Positions 26,981 through 36,180 of a stretch of DNA of 64,000 bases are shown one piece after another. Origin of the DNA: Flavobacteriaceae bacterium GSB9. GTDB lineage: Bacteria; Bacteroidota; Bacteroidia; Flavobacteriales; Flavobacteriaceae. A program made the translations under genes and the position numbers. The stretch is taken from positions 1,550,001 to 1,614,000 of the forward strand of contig CP062007.1 of NCBI GenBank assembly GCA_022749295.1, in the 5' to 3' direction. Each line of letters starts with the position of its first letter. Within the stretch, counting starts at the first letter, position 1. The notes beneath the pieces are model-generated. The model searched no databases. It was not told where the DNA came from and was given only the letters and a program-made list of their open reading frames with translations.

Positions 26981-28265
26981 ATAAACTTTTTGCAACCTCA
27001 TTTACAGCGTTAATCGTGAAATCTAAATCTTCAAACGTTAGCGCATCGGTTATAAACCAAGTTTCAAAGGCACTTGGCGCAATATAAACACCTGCTTTAA
27101 GCATCCCATGAAAAAACTTTTTAAAAGTAGCATTGTTCCCTTTTGCCGCAGTGTCAAAATCCACAACCTCATCTTTATCAAAATGTACGGATATCATGGA
27201 CCCCGTTCGGTTAATGGTGTGCGCTATATTGTTATCACCTAAAACCTTGGCAATACCCCGGTGGAGGTATTCCGTTTTTTCGGCCAACCGATTAAAGATT
27301 TCGTTATCGTTATTAAGGGTTGTTAGCATTGCTAAACCTGCCGCCATGGCCAACGGATTACCACTTAGGGTCCCCGCTTGATAAACAGGCCCCAACGGTG
27401 CTAAATGATTCATAATTTCGTTTCTCGATGCAAAAGCACCAACAGGCAAACCGCCACCAATTACTTTTCCGAAACAAACGATGTCGGCATCTACTTTTAA
27501 AAACTCTTGTGCCCCTCCTTTAGCCAAACGGAACCCTGTCATAACCTCATCAAAAATTAGCAAAATATTATTCGCGCCGCATAACTTTCTTAAGTTCTCC
27601 AAAAAACCGGATCTTGGCGGAATACATCCCATATTACCTGCAACCGGCTCAATAATAACGCAAGCTATTTCGCCTTGGTTAGCTTCAATTAATTCTCTTA
27701 CATTGTCAATATCGTTGTACTTGGCCAACAAGGTGTCTTTTGCTGTACCCTGTGTTACCCCAGGACTATTAGGCGTACCAAATGTACTAGCGCCACTGCC
27801 CGCCTGTATTAAAAACGAATCGGAATGTCCATGGTAACACCCTGCGAATTTTATAATTTTATCTTTTCCCGTAAAACCGCGAGCTAAGCGCACAGCACTC
27901 ATACAGGCTTCTGTACCCGAATTCACAAAACGTATTTTATCTATATTAGGCACCATCGAAACCGCCAGTTCTGCAATTTTAGTTTCAATTTCTGTTGGTG
28001 TTCCAAACGATGTCCCTTTTCTGGCTTTTTCAACAACAGCATCAACAACGGGTTTGTAGGCATGCCCTAAAATCATGGGACCCCAGGAATTGATGTAGTC
28101 TATAAGCCTATTGCCATCTTCGTCGTACAAATAAGCGCCTTTGGCTTCTTTCACAAAAATAGGGGTGCCGCCAACGCCTTTAAAAGCGCGAACAGGAGAA
28201 TTTACACCGCCAGGAATTACTTTTTCTGCATCAGCGAACAATGCGCTGCTTCGTTTATAAATCAT
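26979..28265 (-). CDS. hemL: Glutamate-1-semialdehyde 2,1-aminomutase
   Basis: HemL converts glutamate-1-semialdehyde to 5-aminolevulinate in the C5 pathway of heme synthesis, with PLP. The 428-residue protein has the class III aminotransferase layout: [51 protein letters not shown] and the PLP lysine in [15 protein letters not shown]. It is the last gene of the minus-strand run that starts at 30319. Confidence 0.97.
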   Translation of the reverse strand: MIYKRSSALFADAEKVIPGGVNSPVRAFKGVGGTPIFVKEAKGAYLYDEDGNRLIDYINSWGPMILGHAYKPVVDAVVEKARKGTSFGTPTEIETKIAELAVSMVPNIDKIRFVNSGTEACMSAVRLARGFTGKDKIIKFAGCYHGHSDSFLIQAGSGASTFGTPNSPGVTQGTAKDTLLAKYNDIDNVRELIEANQGEIACVIIEPVAGNMGCIPPRSGFLENLRKLCGANNILLIFDEVMTGFRLAKGGAQEFLKVDADIVCFGKVIGGGLPVGAFASRNEIMNHLAPLGPVYQAGTLSGNPLAMAAGLAMLTTLNNDNEIFNRLAEKTEYLHRGIAKVLGDNNIAHTINRTGSMISVHFDKDEVVDFDTAAKGNNATFKKFFHGMLKAGVYIAPSAFETWFITDALTFEDLDFTINAVNEVAKSL

Positions 28266-28273
28266 ATTGGGTT

Positions 28274-29083
28274 TTAGTTTTTTGATGTGGGTTTCACCAA
28301 CAAAATTTGTCCGATACTTAAAGTCGTTCCGCTTAAACCATTCAAATTTTGAAGTTCTTCAACTGTTGTATTATATCTTTTGGAAATAGAATACAGGGTA
28401 TCGCCTTTTGAAACGGTATATGTAGTTTGTTTGTTTTGGGTCAATTCTGGTTTGTACACTTTGTAAGAATCTCCCATGATGGCTTTGTCGTATTCATATA
28501 AATTATAGCGCTCTATTAAACTAATCAGTTTTTCAGGGTACCTTCTGTCAGTTGCATACCCTGCAGCCCTCAATCCTCTGGCCCACCCTTTGTAATCTTC
28601 TTTTTTAAGAGTAAAAAGCTTGGAATAACGCTTACGCTCTGTTAGAAATAACGAATGATCACGAAACGAGTATTTAGCATCTTTATATTTCCTGAAACAC
28701 TCTTGTCGCCTATCGTCATCGTGATAAATTTTAGCTCCCGTCCATTCGTGGCATTTAATTCCAAAATGGTTATTCGCCTCAACAGTCAATCGCCCTGTAC
28801 CCGAAGCCGATTCCAATATACCCTGAGCTAGAGTGATACTTGCTGGAATACCATACAGTTTCATTTCACTTTGTGCAACCTCTTTATATGTATCGATATA
28901 CCTTTCGGTGCTGTTAGCATACGTTTTAGGCGCCTCTACCGGGATAACGGTTTTACTTTCTTCAGTCTTGTCAATTTGCCTTGTAGTTTCGTTTGTTTTT
29001 CTGGTTACGATCGCTTTTTTAGACTTACAACTAAAAATTACGCCCCCAATACAAAGCATTATGATTATTTTTTTCATCATCAA
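28274..29083 (-). CDS. Glucosaminidase lipoprotein with LysM domain
   Basis: The 269-residue protein begins with a lipoprotein signal ([17 protein letters not shown]), then a glucosaminidase domain (residues of about 60-200: [20 protein letters not shown] with the catalytic Glu, then [26 protein letters not shown]), and a C-terminal LysM ([17 protein letters not shown], ...). It should cleave the glycan strands of peptidoglycan from the periplasm. Its start overlaps the ACC-deaminase-like gene by 4 bases and its stop lies 8 bases ahead of hemL. Confidence 0.92.
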   Translation of the reverse strand: MMMKKIIIMLCIGGVIFSCKSKKAIVTRKTNETTRQIDKTEESKTVIPVEAPKTYANSTERYIDTYKEVAQSEMKLYGIPASITLAQGILESASGTGRLTVEANNHFGIKCHEWTGAKIYHDDDRRQECFRKYKDAKYSFRDHSLFLTERKRYSKLFTLKKEDYKGWARGLRAAGYATDRRYPEKLISLIERYNLYEYDKAIMGDSYKVYKPELTQNKQTTYTVSKGDTLYSISKRYNTTVEELQNLNGLSGTTLSIGQILLVKPTSKN

Positions 29084-29991
29084 ATAATTATTGGTAGTTT
29101 TTTCTTTTTCAAGTACGCATTCATACCTTCAACCCCTTGCAAACCACCGGTATGAATTGCCAAGATTTTGGATCCTTCAGGAAAATATTTTTTCTCAATC
29201 ATATTGAAAATACCATACATCATTTTTCCCGTATAAACGGGGTCTAGCGGTATAGAAAAATTATTTTTAAACCTATTGATAAACGTCACCAATTCTTCAT
29301 TTATTTTGGCGTAGCCTCCAAAATGGTAATTGGTAATGAGTTCCCAATTGTTCTTGTTTGCAAATTTACTAATATCTTGCTGTAAAAAGTCACCTTTTAG
29401 AGCTGGAAAACCTAAAACTTGTTGACGGACTTTTGAACAATTGATAAGCCCCGAAATGGTACCTCCCGTTCCAACCGAACAACAAATAAAGTCGAACTGC
29501 TTATCATCTTCCGTTAAAATTTCCTCACAACCTTTAACAGCCAAATTATTAGTTCCCCCCTCTGGAATCAAATAAAAATCGCCAAACCTTTCCCTTAGAA
29601 TGTTCAGAAACCTTGTAGAGTGTTTTTCTCTGTAAAACTCGCGCGACACAAACTCGAGTTGCATGCCTTTTTGTTTTGCAAAGCCCAAGGTTGGGTTGAC
29701 GTTTATTTTACTTTTCAACTCTTCGCCACGAATAATACCAATGGTTTTAAAACCAATGCTATTTCCTGCCGAAGCTACTGCAGCTATATGGTTTGAAAAT
29801 GCGCCACCAAAGGTTAACAGTGTAGTAAATCCCTGTTTTTTTACTTCAGATAAGTTGTACTTTAATTTACGGTATTTGTTACCAGAAACAAAAGGATGGA
29901 TGCGGTCTTCGCGTTTCAAAAACAATTCAACGTCCATACTTTTAGGCAATGCTACGCGTTGGTTTATGCTATTTTGAAGTTGAAATTCCAT
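29080..29991 (-). CDS. PLP-dependent ACC deaminase / D-cysteine desulfhydrase-like enzyme
   Basis: The 303-residue protein belongs to the tryptophan-synthase-beta-like fold: PLP lysine in FVSGNKYRKLKYNL, glycine loop TLLTFGGAFSNHIAAVASAG, and the phosphate-binding CCSVGTGGTISGLINCSK. It is about 30 residues shorter than typical ACC deaminases. Members often act as D-cysteine desulfhydrase rather than ACC deaminase; the sequence does not decide. It overlaps the gene upstream by 23 bases and the glucosaminidase downstream by 4. Confidence 0.85.
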   Translation of the reverse strand: MEFQLQNSINQRVALPKSMDVELFLKREDRIHPFVSGNKYRKLKYNLSEVKKQGFTTLLTFGGAFSNHIAAVASAGNSIGFKTIGIIRGEELKSKINVNPTLGFAKQKGMQLEFVSREFYREKHSTRFLNILRERFGDFYLIPEGGTNNLAVKGCEEILTEDDKQFDFICCSVGTGGTISGLINCSKVRQQVLGFPALKGDFLQQDISKFANKNNWELITNYHFGGYAKINEELVTFINRFKNNFSIPLDPVYTGKMMYGIFNMIEKKYFPEGSKILAIHTGGLQGVEGMNAYLKKKKLPIII

Positions 29992-30319
29992 TATTGCGAA
30001 TATACTTTAAAAAAGCCCAAATAGGGCGTTTATCGAGATATTCTAAACAGCATTCTTTTTGGTAAGCTTCCCGTTCAAAAGAGATATTCTTATAGGCCAT
30101 TTTACGACTTTTATAATAAAATAAGCGGATAGCAAACTCTAAAACATAAAAAATATAGAATGGAATTACCAATAGTTCCAATTGTTGCCTTAAATGAATT
30201 CTTTCGTGATTTAAAAGAACTCTATTTTTAGCAAAATGTTTCGATTTTATAAAAACAAAGGGAAACAAGGCAATTCCTGTATACCCATTCGGAACTAAAA
30301 ATTTTGAAATAAATATCAT
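29969..30319 (-). CDS. Small HExxH-containing membrane protein (mini M56-like)
   Basis: The 116-residue protein has an exact zinc-protease motif HERIH in LLNHERIHLRQQLELLVIP, followed by a hydrophobic helix (IPFYIFYVLEFAIRLFY), and near the C-terminus SFEREAYQKECC where a Glu could be the third ligand. This matches the core of BlaR1/M56-type peptidases (HExxH, then a downstream E) in a stand-alone form without the usual flanking helices. Activity is inferred. It leads the four-gene operon ending at hemL. Confidence 0.72.
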   Translation of the reverse strand: MIFISKFLVPNGYTGIALFPFVFIKSKHFAKNRVLLNHERIHLRQQLELLVIPFYIFYVLEFAIRLFYYKSRKMAYKNISFEREAYQKECCLEYLDKRPIWAFLKYIRNNGISTSK

Positions 30320-30354
30320 GCTTTGGCCAGCTCAAAAATCAAACCAAATTACAT

Positions 30355-30362
30355 TATCTTTG
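30355..30362 (+). promoter_or_regulatory. Bacteroidota -7 box TATCTTTG
   Basis: TATCTTTG ends 5 bases before the ATG at 30368, so the transcript would be leaderless or nearly so. Confidence 0.55.
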
Positions 30363-30367
30363 TATAA

Positions 30368-30532
30368 ATGAAAAAAATTATCCCTATTGAAGAAGGCGAT
30401 TATTATTTAACGCCCGAAGGTTACCGCTGTTTTACCGAGCAATATCACTTAAAAAGAGGCTATTGTTGCGAAAGCGGATGCAGACACTGCCCTTATGGTT
30501 ATAGCTTAAAGACGAATACCATAAAAAACTAG
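30368..30532 (+). CDS. DUF5522 family small cysteine protein
   Basis: A 54-residue reading frame (ATG 30368, TAG 30530-30532) encodes IEEGDYYLTPEGYRCFTEQY, then HLKRGYCCESGCRHCPYGYS. The CCxxGCRHCPYGY arrangement is the signature of DUF5522 proteins, small probable metal-binding proteins of Bacteroidota. The many cysteines (five) and the histidine would suit zinc or a cluster. It is preceded by a good -7 box and no ribosome binding site. Divergent from the HExxH protein. Confidence 0.88.
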   Translation: MKKIIPIEEGDYYLTPEGYRCFTEQYHLKRGYCCESGCRHCPYGYSLKTNTIKN

Positions 30533-30641
30533 TAAATAATCGGCACCTTTACTTGGTATGATTATTGATGCTACATAAGTAAAGAAAAATGAACCGTTTT
30601 CTTTGTAACAAATGCATTAGAACTATTAATTTTAATCTGCT

Positions 30642-31208
30642 ATGAAAAAATTACTAAAAACCATACCGCTTTTAGCTTTGCTACTTGTGATGAGTTCGTG
30701 CAGTTCCATCCGAACAGCTGCCGATTATGATAAAAATGCAACGTTTAGCGATTACAAAACCTTTGCCTTTTTTAAAACGGGCATTGATAAAGCCGAAATA
30801 AGCGATTTAGACAAACGCCGCATTTTACGTGCCATAGAGGCCGAACTATTAGCCAAAGGCTTTACCAAATCTGAAAACCCCGATTTATTAGTAAGCCTGT
30901 TTACAAAATCACAACAACGTGTTGATGTATATAACAACGCCTGGGGCTACGGTGCCTGGGGATGGGGCGGTTGGGGCCCTTGGGGCGGCTTCGGACCCGG
31001 TTGGGGATGGGGTTGGAACCAACCTAGCACATCGGTGAGCACCCAAGGAACGCTTTACATAGACCTTATTGATGCCGATAAAAAAGAACTGGTTTGGCAA
31101 GGTATGGGCACAGGGTATCTGAGCAAAAATGTTGAGAAAAAGGAAGAACGTATTAAAGAATTTGTTTCTGAAATAATGATGAAATATCCGCCCAATACGC
31201 AACAATAA
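30642..31208 (+). CDS. DUF4136 lipoprotein
   Basis: The 188-residue protein has a lipoprotein signal (LLALLLVMSSCSSIRTAAD, lipobox cysteine near residue 20) and a DUF4136 domain (DKNATFSDYKTFAFFKTGID, RILRAIEAELLAKGFTK, TLYIDLIDADKKELVWQG, LSKNVEKKEERIKEFV). A very unusual insert of about 30 residues at 95-125 is nearly all Gly, Trp, Pro (WGYGAWGWGGWGPWGG...). Periplasmic or outer-membrane lipid-anchored; function unknown. Confidence 0.9.
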   Translation: MKKLLKTIPLLALLLVMSSCSSIRTAADYDKNATFSDYKTFAFFKTGIDKAEISDLDKRRILRAIEAELLAKGFTKSENPDLLVSLFTKSQQRVDVYNNAWGYGAWGWGGWGPWGGFGPGWGWGWNQPSTSVSTQGTLYIDLIDADKKELVWQGMGTGYLSKNVEKKEERIKEFVSEIMMKYPPNTQQ

Positions 31209-31213
31209 AACAC

Positions 31214-31242
31214 AAAAAAGTACCAATTTGGTACTTTTTTTA
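31214..31242. terminator. Bidirectional terminator
   Basis: Stem AAAAAGTACCAA / TTGGTACTTTTT with A and T runs on both sides, between the DUF4136 gene and the convergent pseudogene. Confidence 0.7.
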
Positions 31243-31572
31243 TGGAAAATAAGGTTTGGCATGGCCATTATCCACTAACCATTGGTTGACTTCTAAACCA
31301 TCTTCTAATACGATATTAGCCAAGTAGCGGCCGTATTTTCCTTGTTTGTCTTTATACGAAAGTATTCCCACCTCTTTATCCAATTATTTCATATCCCCCT
31401 AAAATATCAAGGACTTTCAAACCTTCTTCCCTTTCTTCACCTCGCAGCTCTGGGTATATATTCCATATAAATCAAGTTTCATTTTCTAAAAATGTTGAAA
31501 ACCTAAAACTAAAAGGGCTGTAACCATGTCGGCTTCGTAAACATCAATAATTTTTGTTCGGCAACTATACAT
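31240..31572 (-). pseudogene. Thermonuclease-family (SNase-like) gene remnant
   Basis: Read on the minus strand through several frames, this region gives a nearly complete small SNase-fold protein: MYSCRTKIIDVYEADMVTAL (from ATG 31572), then after an internal TAG the phrase KLDLYGIYT, a shift to PELRGEEREEGLKVLDILGG, and after another stop and shift YKDKQGKYGRYLANIVLEDG and LEVNQWLVDNGHAKPYF, ending at TAA 31240. The order and phrasing (LYGI-T-PELRGEER, KDKQGKYGRYLA) are those of flavobacterial nuclease homologues. At least two frame changes and two stop codons make it inactive. The rest of 31573-31730 holds only AT-rich sequence. Confidence 0.82.
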
Positions 31573-31730
31573 AACTTCTTAATTTTTAAATAACGATTGT
31601 TTTTGTAAAATATTTAAAAATATTCAGTATTCCTGTAGTTTCAAATAACAGTAATTAGATTAAATCAATAAAAACCTTCATTTAATGAATATTTCGTATT
31701 TTTATATTAGTTCACTTAGAAATCCAGACC

Positions 31731-33497
31731 ATGCCCAATAACATTGAGACCAATCCTATTTTAAATCGTTTACCCAAACATTTAAAGCAGTTTATAAAGC
31801 CGCAAAATTACGAGCAATATTCTGCGGTCGATCAAGCCGTTTGGCGTTACGTTATGCGCAAAAATGTTGACTTTTTAAGTCAAGTGGCTCACAAATCTTA
31901 CGTTGTGGGACTAAACCAAACGGGCATATCGGTTAACAGCATACCTAACATGTACGGTATGAACCGCATTTTAAAAGACATAGGCTGGGCAGCCGTTGCC
32001 GTTGATGGTTTTATTCCACCCAACGCTTTTATGGAGTTTCAAGCCTACAATGTTTTGGTAATCGCCAGCGATATCAGGCAATTGGAACATATTGAATACA
32101 CCCCTGCCCCAGACATTATCCATGAGGGTGCCGGTCATGCCCCAATAATAGCTAACCCCGAATATGCCGAGTATTTACGGCGCTTTGGAGAAATTGGCTG
32201 TAAGGCAATCTCATCTGCCAAAGACTACGAGCTTTACGAAGCCGTCAGGCATTTATCTATTATAAAAGAAGCGCCCAACAGCAATACAGGTGATATCGCT
32301 TCCGCGGAAAAAAAAGTAGAAAGCCTTCAAAAAAACATGGGAAAACCAAGTGAAATGGCCCTGATAAGAAATTTACATTGGTGGACCGTAGAATACGGCT
32401 TGATAGGCACAATTGACAACCCGAAAATATATGGTGCGGGACTTCTATCATCTATTGGCGAAAGTGCTTGGTGCCTAACCGATGAAGTCAAAAAAGAAGC
32501 CTACACCATTGAAGCCGCTTACCAAGATTTTGACATTACCAAACCCCAACCACAACTTTTTGTAACACCCGATTTTGCACATCTTAGCTTAGTTTTAGAA
32601 GAATTTGCAAACACCATGGTGCTACGCAAAGGTGGTCTATCGGGTGTAAAGAAGCTTATAGAATCTGAAGCTTTAGGCACGATAGAACTCAGTACAGGGT
32701 TACAAATATCAGGCATCTTCAACGAGGTTTTTGAGCATGAAGGAAAGCCCATTTACGTTCAAACTTGTGGAAAAACAGCCCTTTCTTACCGAGAAAAAGA
32801 GCTTGTTGGCCATGGTATCAATGTACACTCCAAGCAATTTGGTTTTCCTATTGGCAAACTAAAAGGCATTAATTTAGCCATTGAAGATATGAGCCCTAGA
32901 GATTTAAATGCCTATAATATTTACGAAGAAAAAAGTACAACTTTAGAATTTGAAGGTGACATAACCGTAACTGGTGAAATTATTACCGGCAAACGCAACC
33001 TTCAAGGAAAAATTATTTTAATCAGTTTTAAAAACTGTACGGTTAAACACCTCGATAAATTGTTATTTAAACCTGAATGTGGCATTTATCATATGGCAAT
33101 TGGCAAAGAAATAACATCAGCTTTTGCGGGACCGGCCGACTACAATAGTTTTGATTTGATAACCCACAAACCGTCTTCGGAAACTATTCACATTAAAAAA
33201 TCTAAAGAACGTATTGAACTCGAAACACTATACCAACAAGTTAGAGATTACAGAGAAGGTAAAAATCGTACTATTTCAAGGACCAAAGTTTTAGAGCAAC
33301 TCATTGAAAAACACCCCAACGATTGGCTACTCCCTGTTGAAATTTATGAATTAGCCTTTAATGGTAATGAAAAGAAATTATGCGAAATTATTTTAGAACA
33401 CCTGAAAAACATAAAACAAAACAGCCCAAATTTAGGACACTTGATTGACAATGGTCTGGAAATAATTCACAATAAGCAAAGTATTTCTTCACTCTAA
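31731..33497 (+). CDS. Aromatic amino acid hydroxylase (phenylalanine-4-hydroxylase-like), extended form
   Basis: The 588-residue protein carries the pterin-dependent hydroxylase core: the iron-binding PDIIHEGAGHAPIIANPEYA (two His ligands) and the third-ligand region LHWWTVEYGLIG with Glu. Typical bacterial PheH is 260-300 residues; here a C-terminal part of about 240 residues follows, with GDITVTGEIITGKRNLQGKI and a helical end. It would hydroxylate phenylalanine (or tryptophan/tyrosine) with tetrahydropterin. Single gene, with no visible pterin-recycling partner nearby. Confidence 0.9.
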   Translation: MPNNIETNPILNRLPKHLKQFIKPQNYEQYSAVDQAVWRYVMRKNVDFLSQVAHKSYVVGLNQTGISVNSIPNMYGMNRILKDIGWAAVAVDGFIPPNAFMEFQAYNVLVIASDIRQLEHIEYTPAPDIIHEGAGHAPIIANPEYAEYLRRFGEIGCKAISSAKDYELYEAVRHLSIIKEAPNSNTGDIASAEKKVESLQKNMGKPSEMALIRNLHWWTVEYGLIGTIDNPKIYGAGLLSSIGESAWCLTDEVKKEAYTIEAAYQDFDITKPQPQLFVTPDFAHLSLVLEEFANTMVLRKGGLSGVKKLIESEALGTIELSTGLQISGIFNEVFEHEGKPIYVQTCGKTALSYREKELVGHGINVHSKQFGFPIGKLKGINLAIEDMSPRDLNAYNIYEEKSTTLEFEGDITVTGEIITGKRNLQGKIILISFKNCTVKHLDKLLFKPECGIYHMAIGKEITSAFAGPADYNSFDLITHKPSSETIHIKKSKERIELETLYQQVRDYREGKNRTISRTKVLEQLIEKHPNDWLLPVEIYELAFNGNEKKLCEIILEHLKNIKQNSPNLGHLIDNGLEIIHNKQSISSL

Positions 33498-33562
33498 ACT
33501 CTTTGTAAAACCTGTATTAATGACGTGCCTTAAAACAAGTTCAGTTGACATTATTTTAATTG

Positions 33563-34315
33563 CTACCTAAATCGCTTTAAGTTTTTTTTGGTAAACTTAC
33601 TTAAAACCAATTGGCCGCTAATTTCGGCTCTTTCTGGCAACAGGTCATCCCAATGATCGGTATTTTTCCAAAATACTTTTTTCATTTCTTTTAAAGCTTC
33701 GGGATTATATGCAGCTAGTTTTTCGGCTAAACTTTTTACGGCTTCATCTAATGCTTCGGTGGTTTCAAACACTTCAGCAAACAACCCTTTGTCTTTTCCG
33801 TATTCAGCCGAAAAAAATGCTTCTGCATTAATTGTCATTTGGGACATAGCCGTACTTCCTATTTTTCTAGACACCGCTGGTTCTATCACAAAAGGGCCAA
33901 TACCAATACTAAGCTCGCTTAATTTGATAGAGGCGTATGTTGTTGCCAAACAATAATCGGCTGCAGCAATTAGCCCTACACCACCGCCTACGGCTTTTCC
34001 TTGCACTCTGCCAATAATTGGTTTAGGGCATTTACGCATGGTATTTATTACATTGGCAAACCCCATAAAAAATTGTTTTCCAGTTTTAGAATCTTCAATC
34101 GCAATAAGCTCATTGAAACTGGCACCTGCACAGAACGTTCGGTTACCTCCGCTTTTTAAAACAACTACTTTTATACTCTTGTTGTTACCCGCTTCAATTA
34201 TGGTTTGCTCCAAATTATTGAGCACCTCTGTGGGCATAGCGTTTCTACTAGGGTGAAAAAACTCAACATAACCTACACCATTGTCTATTGTGAGCGTAAC
34301 ATAAGGGTTTTCCAT
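33563..34315 (-). CDS. Enoyl-CoA hydratase/isomerase family protein
   Basis: The 250-residue protein has the crotonase fold motifs: oxyanion-hole stretch GGNRTFCAGASFNEL, then KPIIGRVQGKAVGGGVGLIA and the catalytic region ADYCLATTYASIKLSELSIG. The helix after it (GIGPFVIEPAVSRKIG) is typical. Exact substrate cannot be read; candidates are beta-oxidation, phenylacetate or methylglutaconyl-CoA pathways. It faces the rhodanese gene divergently and has no acyl-CoA neighbours. Confidence 0.88.
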   Translation of the reverse strand: MENPYVTLTIDNGVGYVEFFHPSRNAMPTEVLNNLEQTIIEAGNNKSIKVVVLKSGGNRTFCAGASFNELIAIEDSKTGKQFFMGFANVINTMRKCPKPIIGRVQGKAVGGGVGLIAAADYCLATTYASIKLSELSIGIGPFVIEPAVSRKIGSTAMSQMTINAEAFFSAEYGKDKGLFAEVFETTEALDEAVKSLAEKLAAYNPEALKEMKKVFWKNTDHWDDLLPERAEISGQLVLSKFTKKNLKRFR

Positions 34316-34400
34316 GTTTTTTTTAGGAATTATTTAAATGAGGAATATACAAATTTCATTTTGTAAAATTATTTAGCTAGTTTTAAAAAAAGTAAAAATT

Positions 34401-34706
34401 ATGGGATTTTTAGATTTTATTTTTGGATCAAAAAAGCGACAGGTAAAGCGATATTTGGAAAAAGGAGCCATAATTTTAGACGTTAGGAGCAAAAGAGAGT
34501 GGGATGCCGGGCATATTGAAAATGCCATGCACGTACCTTTGGATGATTTAACCGAAAACGTAGATAAAATTAAGCGCCTAAACAAGCCGGTGGTAGTTTG
34601 CTGCCAAAGCGGTGTAAGATCGGCCAAAGCCGCCAAATTTTTAAATCTTAACAATATTGACGCTACTAATGGTGGCGGTTGGATTAGCCTGAAAAGCAAA
34701 TTATAA
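34401..34706 (+). CDS. Single-domain rhodanese-like protein
   Basis: The 101-residue protein is one rhodanese domain: IILDVRSKREWDAGHIENAM, HVPLDDL, and the active loop VVVCCQSGVRSAKAA with catalytic Cys68. Such proteins carry persulfide sulfur in the cytoplasm. Its 3' end overlaps the convergent DUF4230 gene by 6 bases. Confidence 0.93.
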   Translation: MGFLDFIFGSKKRQVKRYLEKGAIILDVRSKREWDAGHIENAMHVPLDDLTENVDKIKRLNKPVVVCCQSGVRSAKAAKFLNLNNIDATNGGGWISLKSKL

Positions 34707-35315
34707 ATTTATTTTTTCAAGCATTTCGGGTGTAGAAATTGGGATATGATTGTATGTCATGGTCCAACCTAAAGAATTGGTTAATATATAGAATTTTGAA
34801 AGCTCACTAATCAATCGATTTTTGGCATTTTTCTTTAAATCTGAAGCGGCGATTTTTTTATTCAATGAAGCTGTTACAATATTTTTTATGTCATTATAAT
34901 CTTTGGCTTCAAACGGGTTTAAAAAGTCTGCTTGGATATCGTAATACTCAAAATCTGGACTAATCTTTATTTCTTCATCTGGAATGTTAAGAACGGTTAG
35001 TGTTTTGGTCTCTTCATTGATTTCAAATTCAATTTTACTTAAATCGTAGGCTACCGTTACATCGGCATTTACAACAACAAGAGCCTTTTTTTCAACGGTG
35101 AGGTAATCTCCAAAAATATCCTTTGAATTTTTATAATTAAACACCTCACTGAAATGGCCTTCGGTTACGATTAGTTTACCAACGTTTTTTATTTGCTTTT
35201 GGATAAGCGCCGAATTTTCGCGGAGCACTATTTTGTCTTCTTTTTTTTCTCCACAATATTTTAAAGTAAAAAGCACGACCAAGGTAATAACAACGCCAAA
35301 TAGAATTTTTCTCAT
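34701..35315 (-). CDS. DUF4230 membrane-anchored protein
   Basis: The 204-residue protein has an N-terminal helix (LFGVVITLVVLFTLKYC) followed by the DUF4230 region (LIVTEGHFSEVFNYKNSKDI, VVVNADVTVAYDLSKIEFEI, and VTASLNKKIAASDLKKNAK). It is probably anchored with the bulk outside the cytoplasm. Function unknown. It overlaps the rhodanese gene by 6 bases tail to tail. Confidence 0.88.
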   Translation of the reverse strand: MRKILFGVVITLVVLFTLKYCGEKKEDKIVLRENSALIQKQIKNVGKLIVTEGHFSEVFNYKNSKDIFGDYLTVEKKALVVVNADVTVAYDLSKIEFEINEETKTLTVLNIPDEEIKISPDFEYYDIQADFLNPFEAKDYNDIKNIVTASLNKKIAASDLKKNAKNRLISELSKFYILTNSLGWTMTYNHIPISTPEMLEKINL

Positions 35316-35396
35316 AAAGCTAATTTATAAATAATTTGGCAAGAAACCGCTTAAAAAATTACCGTTGGAGTTTAGAATAGGCATTTGTATAAACAG

Positions 35397-35441
35397 CAAA
35401 AAAAACATTAGTTTCCTTCGACATATGAAGTCTAACTAATG
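35397..35441 (-). terminator. Terminator of the kinase/response-regulator operon
   Basis: On the minus strand an outer stem CATTAGTT / AACTAATG (35406-35413, 35434-35441) with an inner CTTC/GAAG is followed by eight T, downstream of the response-regulator gene. Confidence 0.7.
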
Positions 35442-35518
35442 CAAAAACTATTTTTTATTTACGGTGTAAAATTATGCTATTTAAGCATTTTAAATATTAA
35501 CGCGGAGTTAAGCAATTA

Positions 35519-36169
35519 TTAAATCAAGTTATTTTTTTTAGCCTTTTGTACCGCCTCTAATTTGTTGTGAACTTGTAGTTTTTTGTAGATATTTTCAATA
35601 TGTTTCCTTACCGTGCCTACCGACAGAATAAGGTTATCGGCAATGGCGTTATAACTTAACCCTTTACTCAGCTGCTCTAAAACATCTATTTCCCTTCCTG
35701 TTAATTTTATATTTTCCTTTTCTTGCTCCCCTTGAATTTCGAACGGATTTCTTAACAATTTTAGGGTTTTTAATGCAATTGACGGATTCATTGCAGCACC
35801 TCCATTTAGTGTTTCAATAATACCCGATTGCAAACCTTTTGCATTAATCTCTTTAAGCAAATAGCCATCAGCCCCTGCTTTTATGGCATTAAAGATATTC
35901 TCGTCGTTATCAAACACAGTGAGCATAATTATTTTAATATGCGGATACTTTTTCTTAATCTGTTCGGTGGCATCGATACCGTTCAAAACAGGCATTTCTA
36001 TATCCATTAAAACCACATCAATATTATGATTTTCTTCAATTTTTTCAAGCAAAACAGCACCGTTCAAGGCAGAAAATTTTAATTCCAAATCATCAAAAAA
36101 TGATAATTTTTCGGCCACCATGTTTATTAAAAATGTGTTATCGTCTGCTATGGCTATTTTTATTTTCAC
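35519..36169 (-). CDS. NarL/FixJ-type response regulator
   Basis: The 216-residue protein has a receiver domain with phospho-acceptor Asp56 (VVLMDIEMPVLNG) and a LuxR-type HTH (LTGREIDVLEQLSKGLSYNA, VGTVRKHIENIYKKLQV). It is separated by 11 bases from the TPR histidine kinase gene and is its partner. It would bind DNA as a dimer on phosphorylation. Target genes are unknown. Confidence 0.95.
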   Translation of the reverse strand: MKIKIAIADDNTFLINMVAEKLSFFDDLELKFSALNGAVLLEKIEENHNIDVVLMDIEMPVLNGIDATEQIKKKYPHIKIIMLTVFDNDENIFNAIKAGADGYLLKEINAKGLQSGIIETLNGGAAMNPSIALKTLKLLRNPFEIQGEQEKENIKLTGREIDVLEQLSKGLSYNAIADNLILSVGTVRKHIENIYKKLQVHNKLEAVQKAKKNNLI

Positions 36170-36180
36170 ATTACAGATTT

